Source: Candidatus Anammoximicrobium sp. (GTDB taxonomy: Bacteria; Planctomycetota; Planctomycetia; Pirellulales; Pirellulaceae). Taken from it: a stretch of 64,000 nt of DNA. The position numbers were made by a program, and so were the translations under genes. Of this stretch, positions 44,454 through 53,035 are shown in pieces; positions within the stretch are counted from its first letter, which is position 1, and each line of letters begins with the position of its first letter. Below the pieces are notes generated by a model, which saw only the letters and a list, made by a program, of their open reading frames with translations, was not told the DNA's origin and did no database searches. The stretch covers positions 86,495 through 150,494 of the forward strand of contig JAAYYU010000113.1 of the NCBI GenBank assembly GCA_012515235.1, written 5' to 3'.

Positions 44454-46616
44454 ATGTCTGCCGCCTCAAGTCTCGCGTCCCTCAAGCTGCCTCCGGCTCG
44501 TGACCTGCGACCGCTGTTTTTTCCCAAGTCGATTGCCGTCGTCGGCGCGTCCCGCAAAGTCGGTTCGGTGGGACATGCGGTGATTCGCAATTTGATTTAC
44601 GGCCATTACACGGGGGTCATTTACCCCATCAACCCCCAGGCCAAAGGCATTCTGGGCGTGCCCTGCTTCCCGGACCTGAAGGCCATCAACGAAATTCCCG
44701 ACCTGGTCGTGGTGGTCGTTCCTTCGCAGCACGTGGAACGCGTCGTCGTGCAAGCGGCGGAACTGGGAACCAAGCACTTGGTCGTCATCTCCGCGGGGTT
44801 CAAGGAAGTGGGCGAAGAAGGGGCGGCCCGTGAGGCGCGGATCCGCGACATCGCCCGCGAACGCGGCCTGGCGATTTTGGGCCCCAACTGCCTGGGCGTG
44901 ATCAATACCGACCCCGACGTGCAGATGAACGCGTCGTTCGGGCGCGACATTCCGCCCCACGGCTGCCTGGGCCTGATTTCCCAAAGCGGGGCCTTGTGCG
45001 CCGCCCTGCTGGACTATGCCAAAGGCCGCGGCATGGGCTTTTCCCAGTTCGTCAGTTTCGGCAACAAGTGCGATATCGACGAGGTGGACCTGATCCGCGC
45101 GCTGGCCGCGGACGAGAAGACGCAGGCCATCATGATGTACGTCGAGGAGATCAGCGACGGTCAGCGGTTTCTGGCCGCCGCGCACGACATTACCCACGGG
45201 GCCAATCCCAAGCCGATCCTGGTGATCAAGAGCGGACGGACGGCCGAGGGGGCCGCAGCCGCCGCGTCGCACACGGGTTCGCTGGCCGGCTCCGATGAAT
45301 TGTACAACGCCCTGATGACCCAGGCCGGCGCGTTCCGCGTGGAGACGGTCGCCCAACTGTTCGACCTGGCCGAGGTGTTCACCGATCCGTGCCTGCCCGC
45401 CGGGCGCAAGACGGCCATCGTCACCAACGCCGGCGGACCGGGCATCATGGCCACCGACGCGGCCATCCGTCACGGTCTGGAACTGGCCAAGTTCCGGGAC
45501 TACACCAAGAAATCGCTGCAGTTCCAAATGCCCACCGTGGGCAGCATCAAGAATCCCGTCGACGTGATCGGGGACGCCCGCAGCGACCGCTACCGCGCGG
45601 CCCTGGACGCCGTCACCGCCGACGAAACCGTGGATCAAGTCCTGGTGATCGTCACGCCGCAGACCATGACCGACGTCGTGGAGATTTCCGAGGTGATCGG
45701 CGGCACGCGGGAATTCTGCAACAAGCCGATCGCCGCCTGCCTGATGGGCTTGGAAGACGTCTCGGCGGGCGTCGAGATCCTGCAGAAAAAGTACCACGTG
45801 CCGACGTTCGCGTTCCCGGAAAACGCCATGCGGGCGCTGGCTGCCAAGAGCCGGTTCGGCGAGTGGGTGCGGTCCAAGATCCGCGGCTACCGGCAGTTCG
45901 ACGCGGACAAGGGCGCCGTCGACAAACTGTTCCAGGAAGAAGTCGCCGCCGGCCGGCCGCAGTTGATCGAAATCCGCGCCCTGGAAGCGCTGAAAGCCTA
46001 TGGTTTTCCCACGGTTCCGTACAAGCTGGCCCCGACGGCCGACGAGGCCGTAGCGGCCGCCGACGAAATCGGCTACCCCGTGGTCATGAAAATCGTCGGG
46101 CCCAAGATTCTGCACAAGACCGACGTGGGGGGAGTCAAATTGGACCTGCGCGACGGTCCGGCAGTGCGCGCGGCCTACGAAACCATGGTCGAATCCGTGC
46201 GCAGCCGGCTGGGCAAGGACGTGGAAATCTGGGGCGTGCTGATCCAAAAAATGATGGAGCAAGGCAAGGAGGTGATCCTGGGCGTGACGCGGGACAAACG
46301 CTTCGGTCCGGTGCTGATGGTGGGCCTGGGCGGCATCTATACCGAGATCTTGAAGGATGTGTCCTTCCGCCTGGCCCCGCTCCGCGAAAACGAAGCCGAG
46401 GAGATGATCCGCGAAATCCGGAGCATCAAGCTGCTGCAGGGCGCCCGCGGGGAACCGCCGTCCGATCTGGGCGCCGTGGCGGAATGCCTGCTGCGCTTGA
46501 GTGCGTTTGTGACCGACCATCCAAATATCCACGAACTGGACATCAACCCGTTGTTGGTCTACGCACGCGGCAAAGGCGCGGTGGTCGCCGATGCGAGAAT
46601 CATTCTTTCCACCTAG
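44454..46616 (+). CDS. ADP-forming acetate-CoA ligase, fused alpha and beta subunits
   Basis: This 720-residue enzyme belongs to the NDP-forming acyl-CoA synthetase family, which interconverts acyl-CoA plus ADP and phosphate with acid plus ATP. The N-terminus has the CoA-binding domain (FFPKSIAVVGASRKVGSVGH), LGPNCLGVINTD, and LISQSGALCAALLDYAKGRG. SHTGSLAGSDE near 273 should contain the phosphorylated His. From ~480 an ATP-grasp domain follows (EALKAYGFPTVPYKLAP, GYPVVMKIVGPKILHKTD, GVKLDLRDG, FGPVLMVGLGGIYTEI). GGAG at 44446 supports the ATG at 44454. It can work in either direction, making ATP from acetyl-CoA under fermentation or using acetate. Confidence 0.94.
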   Translation: MSAASSLASLKLPPARDLRPLFFPKSIAVVGASRKVGSVGHAVIRNLIYGHYTGVIYPINPQAKGILGVPCFPDLKAINEIPDLVVVVVPSQHVERVVVQAAELGTKHLVVISAGFKEVGEEGAAREARIRDIARERGLAILGPNCLGVINTDPDVQMNASFGRDIPPHGCLGLISQSGALCAALLDYAKGRGMGFSQFVSFGNKCDIDEVDLIRALAADEKTQAIMMYVEEISDGQRFLAAAHDITHGANPKPILVIKSGRTAEGAAAAASHTGSLAGSDELYNALMTQAGAFRVETVAQLFDLAEVFTDPCLPAGRKTAIVTNAGGPGIMATDAAIRHGLELAKFRDYTKKSLQFQMPTVGSIKNPVDVIGDARSDRYRAALDAVTADETVDQVLVIVTPQTMTDVVEISEVIGGTREFCNKPIAACLMGLEDVSAGVEILQKKYHVPTFAFPENAMRALAAKSRFGEWVRSKIRGYRQFDADKGAVDKLFQEEVAAGRPQLIEIRALEALKAYGFPTVPYKLAPTADEAVAAADEIGYPVVMKIVGPKILHKTDVGGVKLDLRDGPAVRAAYETMVESVRSRLGKDVEIWGVLIQKMMEQGKEVILGVTRDKRFGPVLMVGLGGIYTEILKDVSFRLAPLRENEAEEMIREIRSIKLLQGARGEPPSDLGAVAECLLRLSAFVTDHPNIHELDINPLLVYARGKGAVVADARIILST

Positions 46617-46654
46617 CAACTCGTCGCGCCGGTGGAAGCCGGCGCTGGCCGTTC

Positions 46655-46682
46655 GTGGTCGCCGACGTGAAGATTATTCTTA
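46655..46682 (+). other. Duplicated tail of an acetate-CoA ligase gene, remnant
   Basis: After the ligase stop codon a 27-base stretch repeats the last conserved codons (46581-46607) with five transitions. The translated ends are VVADARIIL and VVADVKIIL. The second copy is in another frame and followed by its own stop codon. Confidence 0.6.
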
Positions 46683-46700
46683 GGGAGTAGAGGAACAACC

Positions 46701-48578
46701 ATGTCTGTTGATTGGCGTGAAACCTGGAAAAAGAAGTTGGTCTCGGCCCAGGCTGCGATCAAGCACATCAAGCCCGGCAACCGCGTCTTTATCGGTTCCG
46801 CGTGCGGCGAGCCGCAAGAACTGGTCCGGGCCCTGGTGGAAACCGGCGACGAGGCGGAAGACACCGAAGTCATGAACGTGCTGACGATGGGCGTCGCGCC
46901 GTACACCGACCCCAAGTACTCCAGCCGCTTCCGGGCCAACGCCTTTTTCATCGGCAACAGCGTCCGCGACGCCGTGGGCCAGGCCCGCGCCGATTACACG
47001 CCGATTTTCTTCTCCCAGATCCCCGGCATGTTCAAATCCGGCCGGATTCCGATCGACGTGGCGTTGATCATGGTCAGCCCGCCGGACGAGCACGGATTCG
47101 TCAGCCTGGGAGTCTCCGTCGACATGACCCGCTCCGCCGCGCTGGCCGCCAAGCTGCTGATCGCGCAGGTCAATAGCTACATGCCCCGCACGCTGGGCAA
47201 CAGCTTCATCCATGTCCGCGACATTGAGTACCTGGTCGAGCACAACGAGCCGCTGCTGGAGTGGCCGGTGATCAGCGAACCCGACGACGTCACGGCGCGG
47301 ATCGCAGAAAACGTGGCCAGCCTGATCGCCGACGGCGATACCCTGCAACTGGGCATCGGCCGCTTGCCCGACACGGTGCTGCTGTCGCTGATGGGCCGCA
47401 ACGACTTGGGCATCCACACCGAGATGTTCTCCGACGGCGTCATGCGGCTGACCGAAGCCGGCGTCATCACCGGCCACCGCAAGACCGTCCACCAAGGGAA
47501 AATCGTGGGCAGCTTCGCCGCCGGAACCCAGGAACTGTTCTGCTTCCTGCACAACAATCCCCAGATCGAAATGCACCCCTCGGAGTATACCAACGACCCG
47601 CGGGTGATCGCCCAGCACGACAACATCGTGGCCATCAACGCCGCCATCGAGGTCGACTTGACCGGACAGGCCGTGGCGGATTCGATCGGCGAGCGGCTGT
47701 ACAGCGGTATCGGCGGCCACGCCGATTTCATGCGCGGAGCGGCGATGGCCCGCGGCGGCAAGCCGGTGCTGGCGTTGCCCAGTACGTACACGGACAAGGA
47801 CGGCCGTGTCCGCAGCCGCATCGTGCCGTTCCTGCAACAGGGCGCCGGAGTGGTCACCACGCGAGGCGATACGCATTACGTCGTCACCGAATACGGCATC
47901 GCGTACCTGCACGGCCGGACCATGCGCGAACGGGCCATGGCCTTGATCCATATCGCCCACCCGGACTTCCGCGGCGAATTGCTGCACGCCTCCAAACGCC
48001 GCCGCCTGGTGTACGCCGACCAGATCCTCCCGTCGGCCGTGCCGTACCCGGAGGAACTCGAAGCAACGCTGACCCTGCCCGACGAGACGACGGTGATGGT
48101 GCGTCCGATCCGGCCGTCCGACGAGGACTATATCAAGGCCATGTTCTATGCGTTTAGCGAACAGACCAAGTACCTCCGCTACCACGGTACGCTCAAAGCG
48201 CTGCCGCACAACAAGCTGCAGGTCTTCTGCAACGTGGACTACGAGACGGAAATGGCGTTGGTCGTGATCCGCGGCCAGGCTGGCCACGAGGAGATCGTGG
48301 CCGTGGGCCGCTATATGACCAATCCTGGAAAACGGTCCGCGGAAATGGCCTTCGTGGTCCGCGACGACTGGCAACGCCGCGGCATCGGCTCGCATCTGTT
48401 CCGCCGCTTGATCGAAATCGGACTCCAGGCCGGAATCACCGAATTCAACGCCGACGTGCTGCCGGAAAACAGCGGCATGTTGAAGATCTTCCACCGCTCC
48501 GGCCTGAACACGGAAACCGCGACCGAAGAAGGCGTCGTCCGAGTCACCATGCGGGTAACGGCACCGAAGGGAGCGTGA
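46701..48578 (+). CDS. CoA-transferase / acetyl-CoA hydrolase fused to a GNAT acetyltransferase
   Basis: The 625-residue protein joins two domains. Residues ~10-440 are an acetyl-CoA hydrolase/transferase: HIKPGNRVFIGSACGEPQEL, ARADYTPIFFSQIPGMF, DTLQLGIGRLPDTVL, and GIHTEMFSDGVMRL with the catalytic Glu241; VVTTRGDTHYVVTEYGIAYL closes it, as in 4-hydroxybutyrate CoA-transferase-like proteins. Residues ~460-620 are a GNAT acetyltransferase (VMVRPIRPSDEDYIKAMF, AEMAFVVRDDWQRRGIGSHL). GNAT fused to acyl-CoA enzymes suggests control by lysine acetylation, but this is inference. AGGGAG lies upstream of the ATG. It is the third gene of the acetate cluster. Confidence 0.92.
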   Translation: MSVDWRETWKKKLVSAQAAIKHIKPGNRVFIGSACGEPQELVRALVETGDEAEDTEVMNVLTMGVAPYTDPKYSSRFRANAFFIGNSVRDAVGQARADYTPIFFSQIPGMFKSGRIPIDVALIMVSPPDEHGFVSLGVSVDMTRSAALAAKLLIAQVNSYMPRTLGNSFIHVRDIEYLVEHNEPLLEWPVISEPDDVTARIAENVASLIADGDTLQLGIGRLPDTVLLSLMGRNDLGIHTEMFSDGVMRLTEAGVITGHRKTVHQGKIVGSFAAGTQELFCFLHNNPQIEMHPSEYTNDPRVIAQHDNIVAINAAIEVDLTGQAVADSIGERLYSGIGGHADFMRGAAMARGGKPVLALPSTYTDKDGRVRSRIVPFLQQGAGVVTTRGDTHYVVTEYGIAYLHGRTMRERAMALIHIAHPDFRGELLHASKRRRLVYADQILPSAVPYPEELEATLTLPDETTVMVRPIRPSDEDYIKAMFYAFSEQTKYLRYHGTLKALPHNKLQVFCNVDYETEMALVVIRGQAGHEEIVAVGRYMTNPGKRSAEMAFVVRDDWQRRGIGSHLFRRLIEIGLQAGITEFNADVLPENSGMLKIFHRSGLNTETATEEGVVRVTMRVTAPKGA

Positions 48579-48705
48579 GTGCGGCAGGCGGGAACGCGGC
48601 ACGGCCAGCCAGCCAGGCCGTGCCACACAAATCCGCGCCACACAAACCTGCGGCCAACCGGGCAGAAGCACAACGCGCCTTCGCGCCGCGATTGGCGATC
48701 AGCGA

Positions 48706-50127
48706 TCACGGCTCCGACTCCCCGACCGACTCCACCCCGTACTGTTCCAGTTTCTTCTTCAACGTCGTGCGGTGCAGGCCGAGCATTCGGGCGGCCCCCG
48801 CGAACTGGCCGTGGTGCCGCTCCAGGACGGCGGCCAGCAGCGGCGGCTCGACCACGCGCAGCAGGTCCTCGTGCAACTGCCCTTCCTCGGCGGCTTGAGC
48901 CAGCCGCGTTTCGGCCCACTGGCGGACAAGACCCGCAAGGCGGTCGTCGAGCGAGCGGTCAGTGTCCGGCGCCGCAGGCCAGACGGGCGGCGTGGGCGGG
49001 GGCAGGTGCTCCGGCTCGATGCTGCCGCTGCGGGCCACGATCACCGCGTGCTCGACGGCGTTCTTTAGCTCGCGCACGTTTCCGTACCACGGCCGCCGCT
49101 GCAGTTCCTCGAGCGTGTCGGCGGAGAATCCGGGCGGCGACTCGCGACGCTGTTCGGCCAACGACAGAAAGTACTCGGCCAACTCGCGGATGTCGTCCGG
49201 ACGCTGGCGGAGCGGCGGCAGGTCGATGCGAAATGCGGCCAGCCGGAAGTACAGGTCGTGGCGGAACTGCCCGTCGCGGATCTTGGCCAGCAGTTCCTGA
49301 TGCGTTGCGGAGACCACGCGGAAATCGCTCTTCACGGGCTGATGAGCGCCGACGGGCACAAACTCGCCGTGTTCCAGTGCCCGCAGCAGCTTGACCTGCG
49401 CAGGCAGCGGAATATCGGCGACTTCATCCAGAAACAGCGTGCCGCCGTGGGCTTGCAGCAGCAACCCGGTGTGCTCCCGCTCCGCGCCCGTAAACGCGCC
49501 GCGGGCATGGCCGAACAGTTCGCTTTCGGCCAGCGAGGAACTGAGCGAAGCCAGATTCACGGCCACGAAAGGCCCCTCGGCGCGGCGGCTGTAGCGGTGA
49601 ATCGCGCGGGCCGTCAGTTCCTTGCCGGAGCCGCTCTCGCCGCACAGCAGCACGCTGGCTTCCGAGGAGGCCGCCAACGCGATGCGTTTGAACACCTCTT
49701 GCATCACCGGCGATCGGCCCACCAGGCCTGCCACCTTTTCCCCGCGAGCGGCCGGCAACGGCGGCGTTTCGCGGGTCAAGGCTCGCCGCACCGCCCGCTC
49801 CGCCGCGTCCAGGTCGAACGGTTTGATCAGGTATTCAAACGCGCCTTGGCGGACGGCTTCGACGGCCGTGTTCAAGTCGCCATAGGCCGTGATGATGATG
49901 ATCGGCACGTCGCCGCAAAGCTCGCGCAGCTGCGGCATCGCCGTCAAGCCGTCCATGCCGGGCAGGCGGACGTCCAGCACCACGACATCCGGCGGCTGCC
50001 GGGCGGCCAATTCCAGCGCCTGTTCGGCGGACGAGGCCGTCGCCACTTCATGGCCGAGGCTTTGCCCCAGGCGGCTCAAGGCCCAGCAGATACTCGGCTC
50101 GTCATCCACGACCAACAGTCTCGGCAT
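48706..50127 (-). CDS. NtrC-family sigma-54-dependent response regulator
   Basis: The 473-residue protein has three parts. Residues 1-120 are a receiver ([14 protein letters not shown]) with phosphoacceptor Asp52 in [13 protein letters not shown]. Residues ~140-375 are an AAA+ domain with Walker A GESGSGKE and the sigma-54-contacting GAFTGA ([13 protein letters not shown]), so it activates sigma-54 promoters. The C-terminus has a Fis-type helix-turn-helix ([20 protein letters not shown]). The ATG at 50127 lies inside the kinase gene; the two genes overlap by 26 bases. The target genes are unknown; the pair is convergent with the acetate cluster. Confidence 0.96.
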   Translation of the reverse strand: MPRLLVVDDEPSICWALSRLGQSLGHEVATASSAEQALELAARQPPDVVVLDVRLPGMDGLTAMPQLRELCGDVPIIIITAYGDLNTAVEAVRQGAFEYLIKPFDLDAAERAVRRALTRETPPLPAARGEKVAGLVGRSPVMQEVFKRIALAASSEASVLLCGESGSGKELTARAIHRYSRRAEGPFVAVNLASLSSSLAESELFGHARGAFTGAEREHTGLLLQAHGGTLFLDEVADIPLPAQVKLLRALEHGEFVPVGAHQPVKSDFRVVSATHQELLAKIRDGQFRHDLYFRLAAFRIDLPPLRQRPDDIRELAEYFLSLAEQRRESPPGFSADTLEELQRRPWYGNVRELKNAVEHAVIVARSGSIEPEHLPPPTPPVWPAAPDTDRSLDDRLAGLVRQWAETRLAQAAEEGQLHEDLLRVVEPPLLAAVLERHHGQFAGAARMLGLHRTTLKKKLEQYGVESVGESEP

Positions 50128-51535
50128 GGCCGTCCTCCACCTTCCATCTTGGCAGTTCGATGACAAAACACGTCAGGTTGTCGCGGCGGCGCCAAGCCAG
50201 CGTGCCGCCGTGCTGTTCGATCACCTCCTGGGCCAGGGATAGCCCCAGCCCGACACCGTCCGGCTTGGCGGACACGAGCGGCTCGCACAACCGATCGCAC
50301 ACGTGCTCCGCGGGGCCAAGGCCGGTGTCCAGGACCTCCAACCGGACAACGCCGGGACGCTCGGCGGGAGCAAGCCGGATGCAGACGCGGGGCGCCGTCC
50401 GCTCCGCCGCCTGCGCTGCGCCGGCCTCGGCCGCCGCCTCGACGGCGTTCAGCACCACGTTGACGACGACTTGGGCCAGATCGTCTGCGTCGCCGGCCAC
50501 CCGCAGCAAATCCGCCGGAGCGGACCAGTGCAACTCGACACCCAAATGCCGCGCCTTGGGACGCACCAACGCAAGCGCACGCTCGACGACGTCGGCCAGG
50601 TTCAGCCGGGTCAGGGGCCGCGTCTCTTGTTTGCCCAACGACAGGAAACGCTGCAGGTACTCTTCCATCAGGTCCAGTTGCTGCCGAGCGACGGCCAACC
50701 CCTCGTCGTCCGGCAACGCACATTCCCGTCCATGCAGCTCGATCGCCAGCCGGCAGCCGGTCACGGCGTTGCGCAACTGGTGGGCGATCCCGCCGCCGAG
50801 GCGGCCGAGCGTGCGCAGCTTCTCATTGCGACGTACCTGCTGCTCGTAACGCATCAACATCTCCGCCATCCGATTGACGGCCAGGGCCAAGTCCCGCAGT
50901 TCGTCGTCCCGCTGTGGGATGGGCAGCGGCGCAAAATCCCCTTCCGCAATCCGGTCCACCTGGCCGGACAGCCGGTGCAGCGGCCGGGTCACGCGGGCCG
51001 CGATCATGCCGCTGACGGCCACGACGATCACCAGCGCGGCCATGCCGGCCAGGGCCGGCGGCAGGACCGCAGCCCGCCAGGCGTGGCGATAACGGCCTTC
51101 CGGGTACAGCACGTGCAAGACGTCGGGTTCCCGGCCTCGAAAGGGCCGTGAGAGGCTGAGTTGCGAATGCAGATAGGTTTCGCCAGCCACCAGCACGCGC
51201 CGCTGGAAGGTCATCGGTTCCTGGCCGGCCGTCGGTGCCGGCAATTGCTCCGCTACCGCTTCCTTGAAGCTGGAAGCGACGATCGCTCCCCCTCGGTTCA
51301 CGACGACGAACTCGGCTCCCGAAAGTCCCCGCATCTGCTGCAGGACGTTGTCCGTCAGCGGAAAGGACGCCCCGGCCAGCGTGCCGCCGATCTCCCGCAA
51401 TTGCTTCTCGATCTGCTCCTGGGCTCGCCGGCCCGCCAGCCAAGCGTCCACGCTGCTGACCGCGACTACGGTGGCAAGCATGACGCAGCCCATCGGCAGC
51501 AGAATCTGAGATCTCAACGGCCAACGCACGGGCAA
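50102..51535 (-). CDS. Membrane sensor histidine kinase
   Basis: This 477-residue kinase is the upstream partner of the NtrC-type regulator. Two membrane segments are visible (ILLPMGCVMLATVVAVSS at ~12-29 and AGMAALVIVVAVSGMIAARV at ~163-182) enclosing a periplasmic sensor region of ~130 residues of unknown ligand. A HAMP segment (RVTRPLHRLSGQVDRIAEGD) follows. The phospho-accepting His252 is in GGGIAHQLRNAVTG, and the ATPase end has VNVVLNAVEAAAEAG (N box), DTGLGPAEH (G1) and GVGLGLSLAQEVIEQHGG (G2). It overlaps the regulator gene by 26 bases. Confidence 0.95.
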   Translation of the reverse strand: MPVRWPLRSQILLPMGCVMLATVVAVSSVDAWLAGRRAQEQIEKQLREIGGTLAGASFPLTDNVLQQMRGLSGAEFVVVNRGGAIVASSFKEAVAEQLPAPTAGQEPMTFQRRVLVAGETYLHSQLSLSRPFRGREPDVLHVLYPEGRYRHAWRAAVLPPALAGMAALVIVVAVSGMIAARVTRPLHRLSGQVDRIAEGDFAPLPIPQRDDELRDLALAVNRMAEMLMRYEQQVRRNEKLRTLGRLGGGIAHQLRNAVTGCRLAIELHGRECALPDDEGLAVARQQLDLMEEYLQRFLSLGKQETRPLTRLNLADVVERALALVRPKARHLGVELHWSAPADLLRVAGDADDLAQVVVNVVLNAVEAAAEAGAAQAAERTAPRVCIRLAPAERPGVVRLEVLDTGLGPAEHVCDRLCEPLVSAKPDGVGLGLSLAQEVIEQHGGTLAWRRRDNLTCFVIELPRWKVEDGHAETVGRG

Positions 51536-51888
51536 GCTCCAGACAGGGAATCGACGAAAACGCTGACGACTATCTTAAGCGAACTGCCGCGTCTTTTCGC
51601 CGAGGGTCGCAGTCTGAAGACCCGGCTTTTCCGAAAAAGCCAGACTCCTTCCAGACCGCTTTTCTTTCCGTCTGCCTGTCGATGCGTTCGACACGGGTGT
51701 CGAAAACTTCGCGGCGTCCCGGACGACTCCGGCCGCCTCGCGAACGGCACGCGGCGCAATCGTCTGCGCCGTAGCCAGTTCGGACGACGGAGCGAATGAC
51801 CGGATTCAGCCCGTTCCACGGCTTGGTTTTTGCACATCGATCCAGTTGCCGTGTGACCGAGAAGGAAGTAAGTGACGAGGAGAAATCT
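51536..51888. other. Divergent intergenic region with an inverted repeat
   Basis: This 353-base gap precedes the DUF1559 gene. GGCTTTT at 51624 pairs with AAAAGCC at 51635, and the flanking AGTCT (51611) pairs with AGACT (51642), giving an interrupted stem-loop at 51611-51646. No gene is supported here. Confidence 0.5.
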
Positions 51889-52905
51889 ATGGGCGGTTGC
51901 CGCAAGCGTCTTGGTTCGGGATTCACACTCGTGGAATTGCTGGTCGTGATTGCGATCATTGGCATCCTGGTCGGCCTGTTGCTGCCCGCGATTCAGGCTG
52001 CGCGCGAGGCCGCCCGGCGCACCCAGTGCTCGAACAACTTGCGGCAAGTCGCGCTGGGCGTGCTGAACTACGAGAGCACCTACCGCTGCCTGCCGGCGAG
52101 CACTATCCTCAATCTGAACACCACCTCGACGGCCAATAATCTGGCCTGGGGCGTGCACGGCCGCATCCTGCAGTTTCTGGAGCAGGGCGATTTGTACAAC
52201 CAGGTCGATCTGAATCAGGCCTGGGATTTTCAGTCTGCCATCGACGCCTTGCGGGTCCCCGTTTACGCCTGTCCCAGCGATCCGCAAGCCGACCAACTCC
52301 GCGATCCGGGCGGCGGCAAGGTGAAACTGTATCCGACCACCTACGGGTTCAACTTCGGAACCTGGTTCGTGTTCGATCCGGCGACAAGCCGTGGCGGCGA
52401 CGGAGCCTTCTATCCCAACAGCCATGTTCATCTGGCCGCTTTCCTGGACGGCACCAGCCAGACCCTGTTGGCAGCGGAAGTGAAGGCTTGGCAGCCCTAC
52501 ACTCGCAACGGCGGACCGTCCGGCACGGCGATCCCGAACGACGTCGCGGCGGCGGGGGCAGTCGTGGCCTCCGGAACGCAGTTCAAGGACACCGGGCACA
52601 CGGAATGGCCGGACGGCAGAGTCCACCACACCGGGTTCACCGCCGTCCTGACGCCGAACACAGCCGTGCCCTATGCCTCCGGCAGCCAAACGGTCGATGC
52701 GGATTACAACTCCTGGCAAGAGGGCCTCAACGGCAGCGCCGGCGTCGCGACGTACGCCGTCATCACCTCGCGGAGCTACCATCCGGGCACGGTCCAAGCT
52801 GCGCTGGTCGATGGCTCAGTGCGGTCCATCGCGCAGACGATCGGCCTGGGCGTCTGGCGGGCACTGGCGACACGCGCCGGCGGCGAAGTGATGCCGGTCT
52901 TCTAG
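51889..52905 (+). CDS. DUF1559 protein with type IV pilin-like N-terminus
   Basis: The 338-residue protein has a prepilin-type leader, GFTLVELLVVIAIIGILVG (residues ~11-29), followed by LLLPAIQAAREAARRTQCSN, a signature of the planctomycete DUF1559 family. The Gly before Phe-Thr-Leu is the expected prepilin peptidase site. The C-terminal domain carries GDGAFYPNSHVHLAAFLDGT and ends with AALVDGSVRSIAQTIG, the family's closing motif. The start at 51889 after GAGGAG is preferred to one at 51796. These proteins are highly expanded in planctomycetes; role unknown. Confidence 0.93.
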   Translation: MGGCRKRLGSGFTLVELLVVIAIIGILVGLLLPAIQAAREAARRTQCSNNLRQVALGVLNYESTYRCLPASTILNLNTTSTANNLAWGVHGRILQFLEQGDLYNQVDLNQAWDFQSAIDALRVPVYACPSDPQADQLRDPGGGKVKLYPTTYGFNFGTWFVFDPATSRGGDGAFYPNSHVHLAAFLDGTSQTLLAAEVKAWQPYTRNGGPSGTAIPNDVAAAGAVVASGTQFKDTGHTEWPDGRVHHTGFTAVLTPNTAVPYASGSQTVDADYNSWQEGLNGSAGVATYAVITSRSYHPGTVQAALVDGSVRSIAQTIGLGVWRALATRAGGEVMPVF

Positions 52906-52963
52906 CGCTAAACGGAATCTCGGCACTTTCTCAAGGGCGTTCACGAACTCACGCCCCAGTGTA

Positions 52964-53019
52964 GCACGGCCTACTCGTTGGCCGTGCCGCCGCAGACACG
53001 GCCAACAAGTAGGCCGTGC
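52964..53019. repeat. Inverted repeat between convergent genes
   Basis: A 23-base arm at 52964-52986 and its near-perfect inverted copy at 52997-53019 flank a ten-base spacer. It begins GCACGGCCTACT. It sits between the ends of the DUF1559 gene and the large membrane protein gene, where it could end transcription from both sides or be a dispersed repeat. Confidence 0.75.
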
Positions 53020-53035
53020 CACGAGGAGAATTGGG

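Noticed and set aside
44466..48671. Antisense frames opposite the acetate-CoA ligase and CoA-transferase genes
   Set aside because: They copy the codon phase of the real genes and show no recognisable family.
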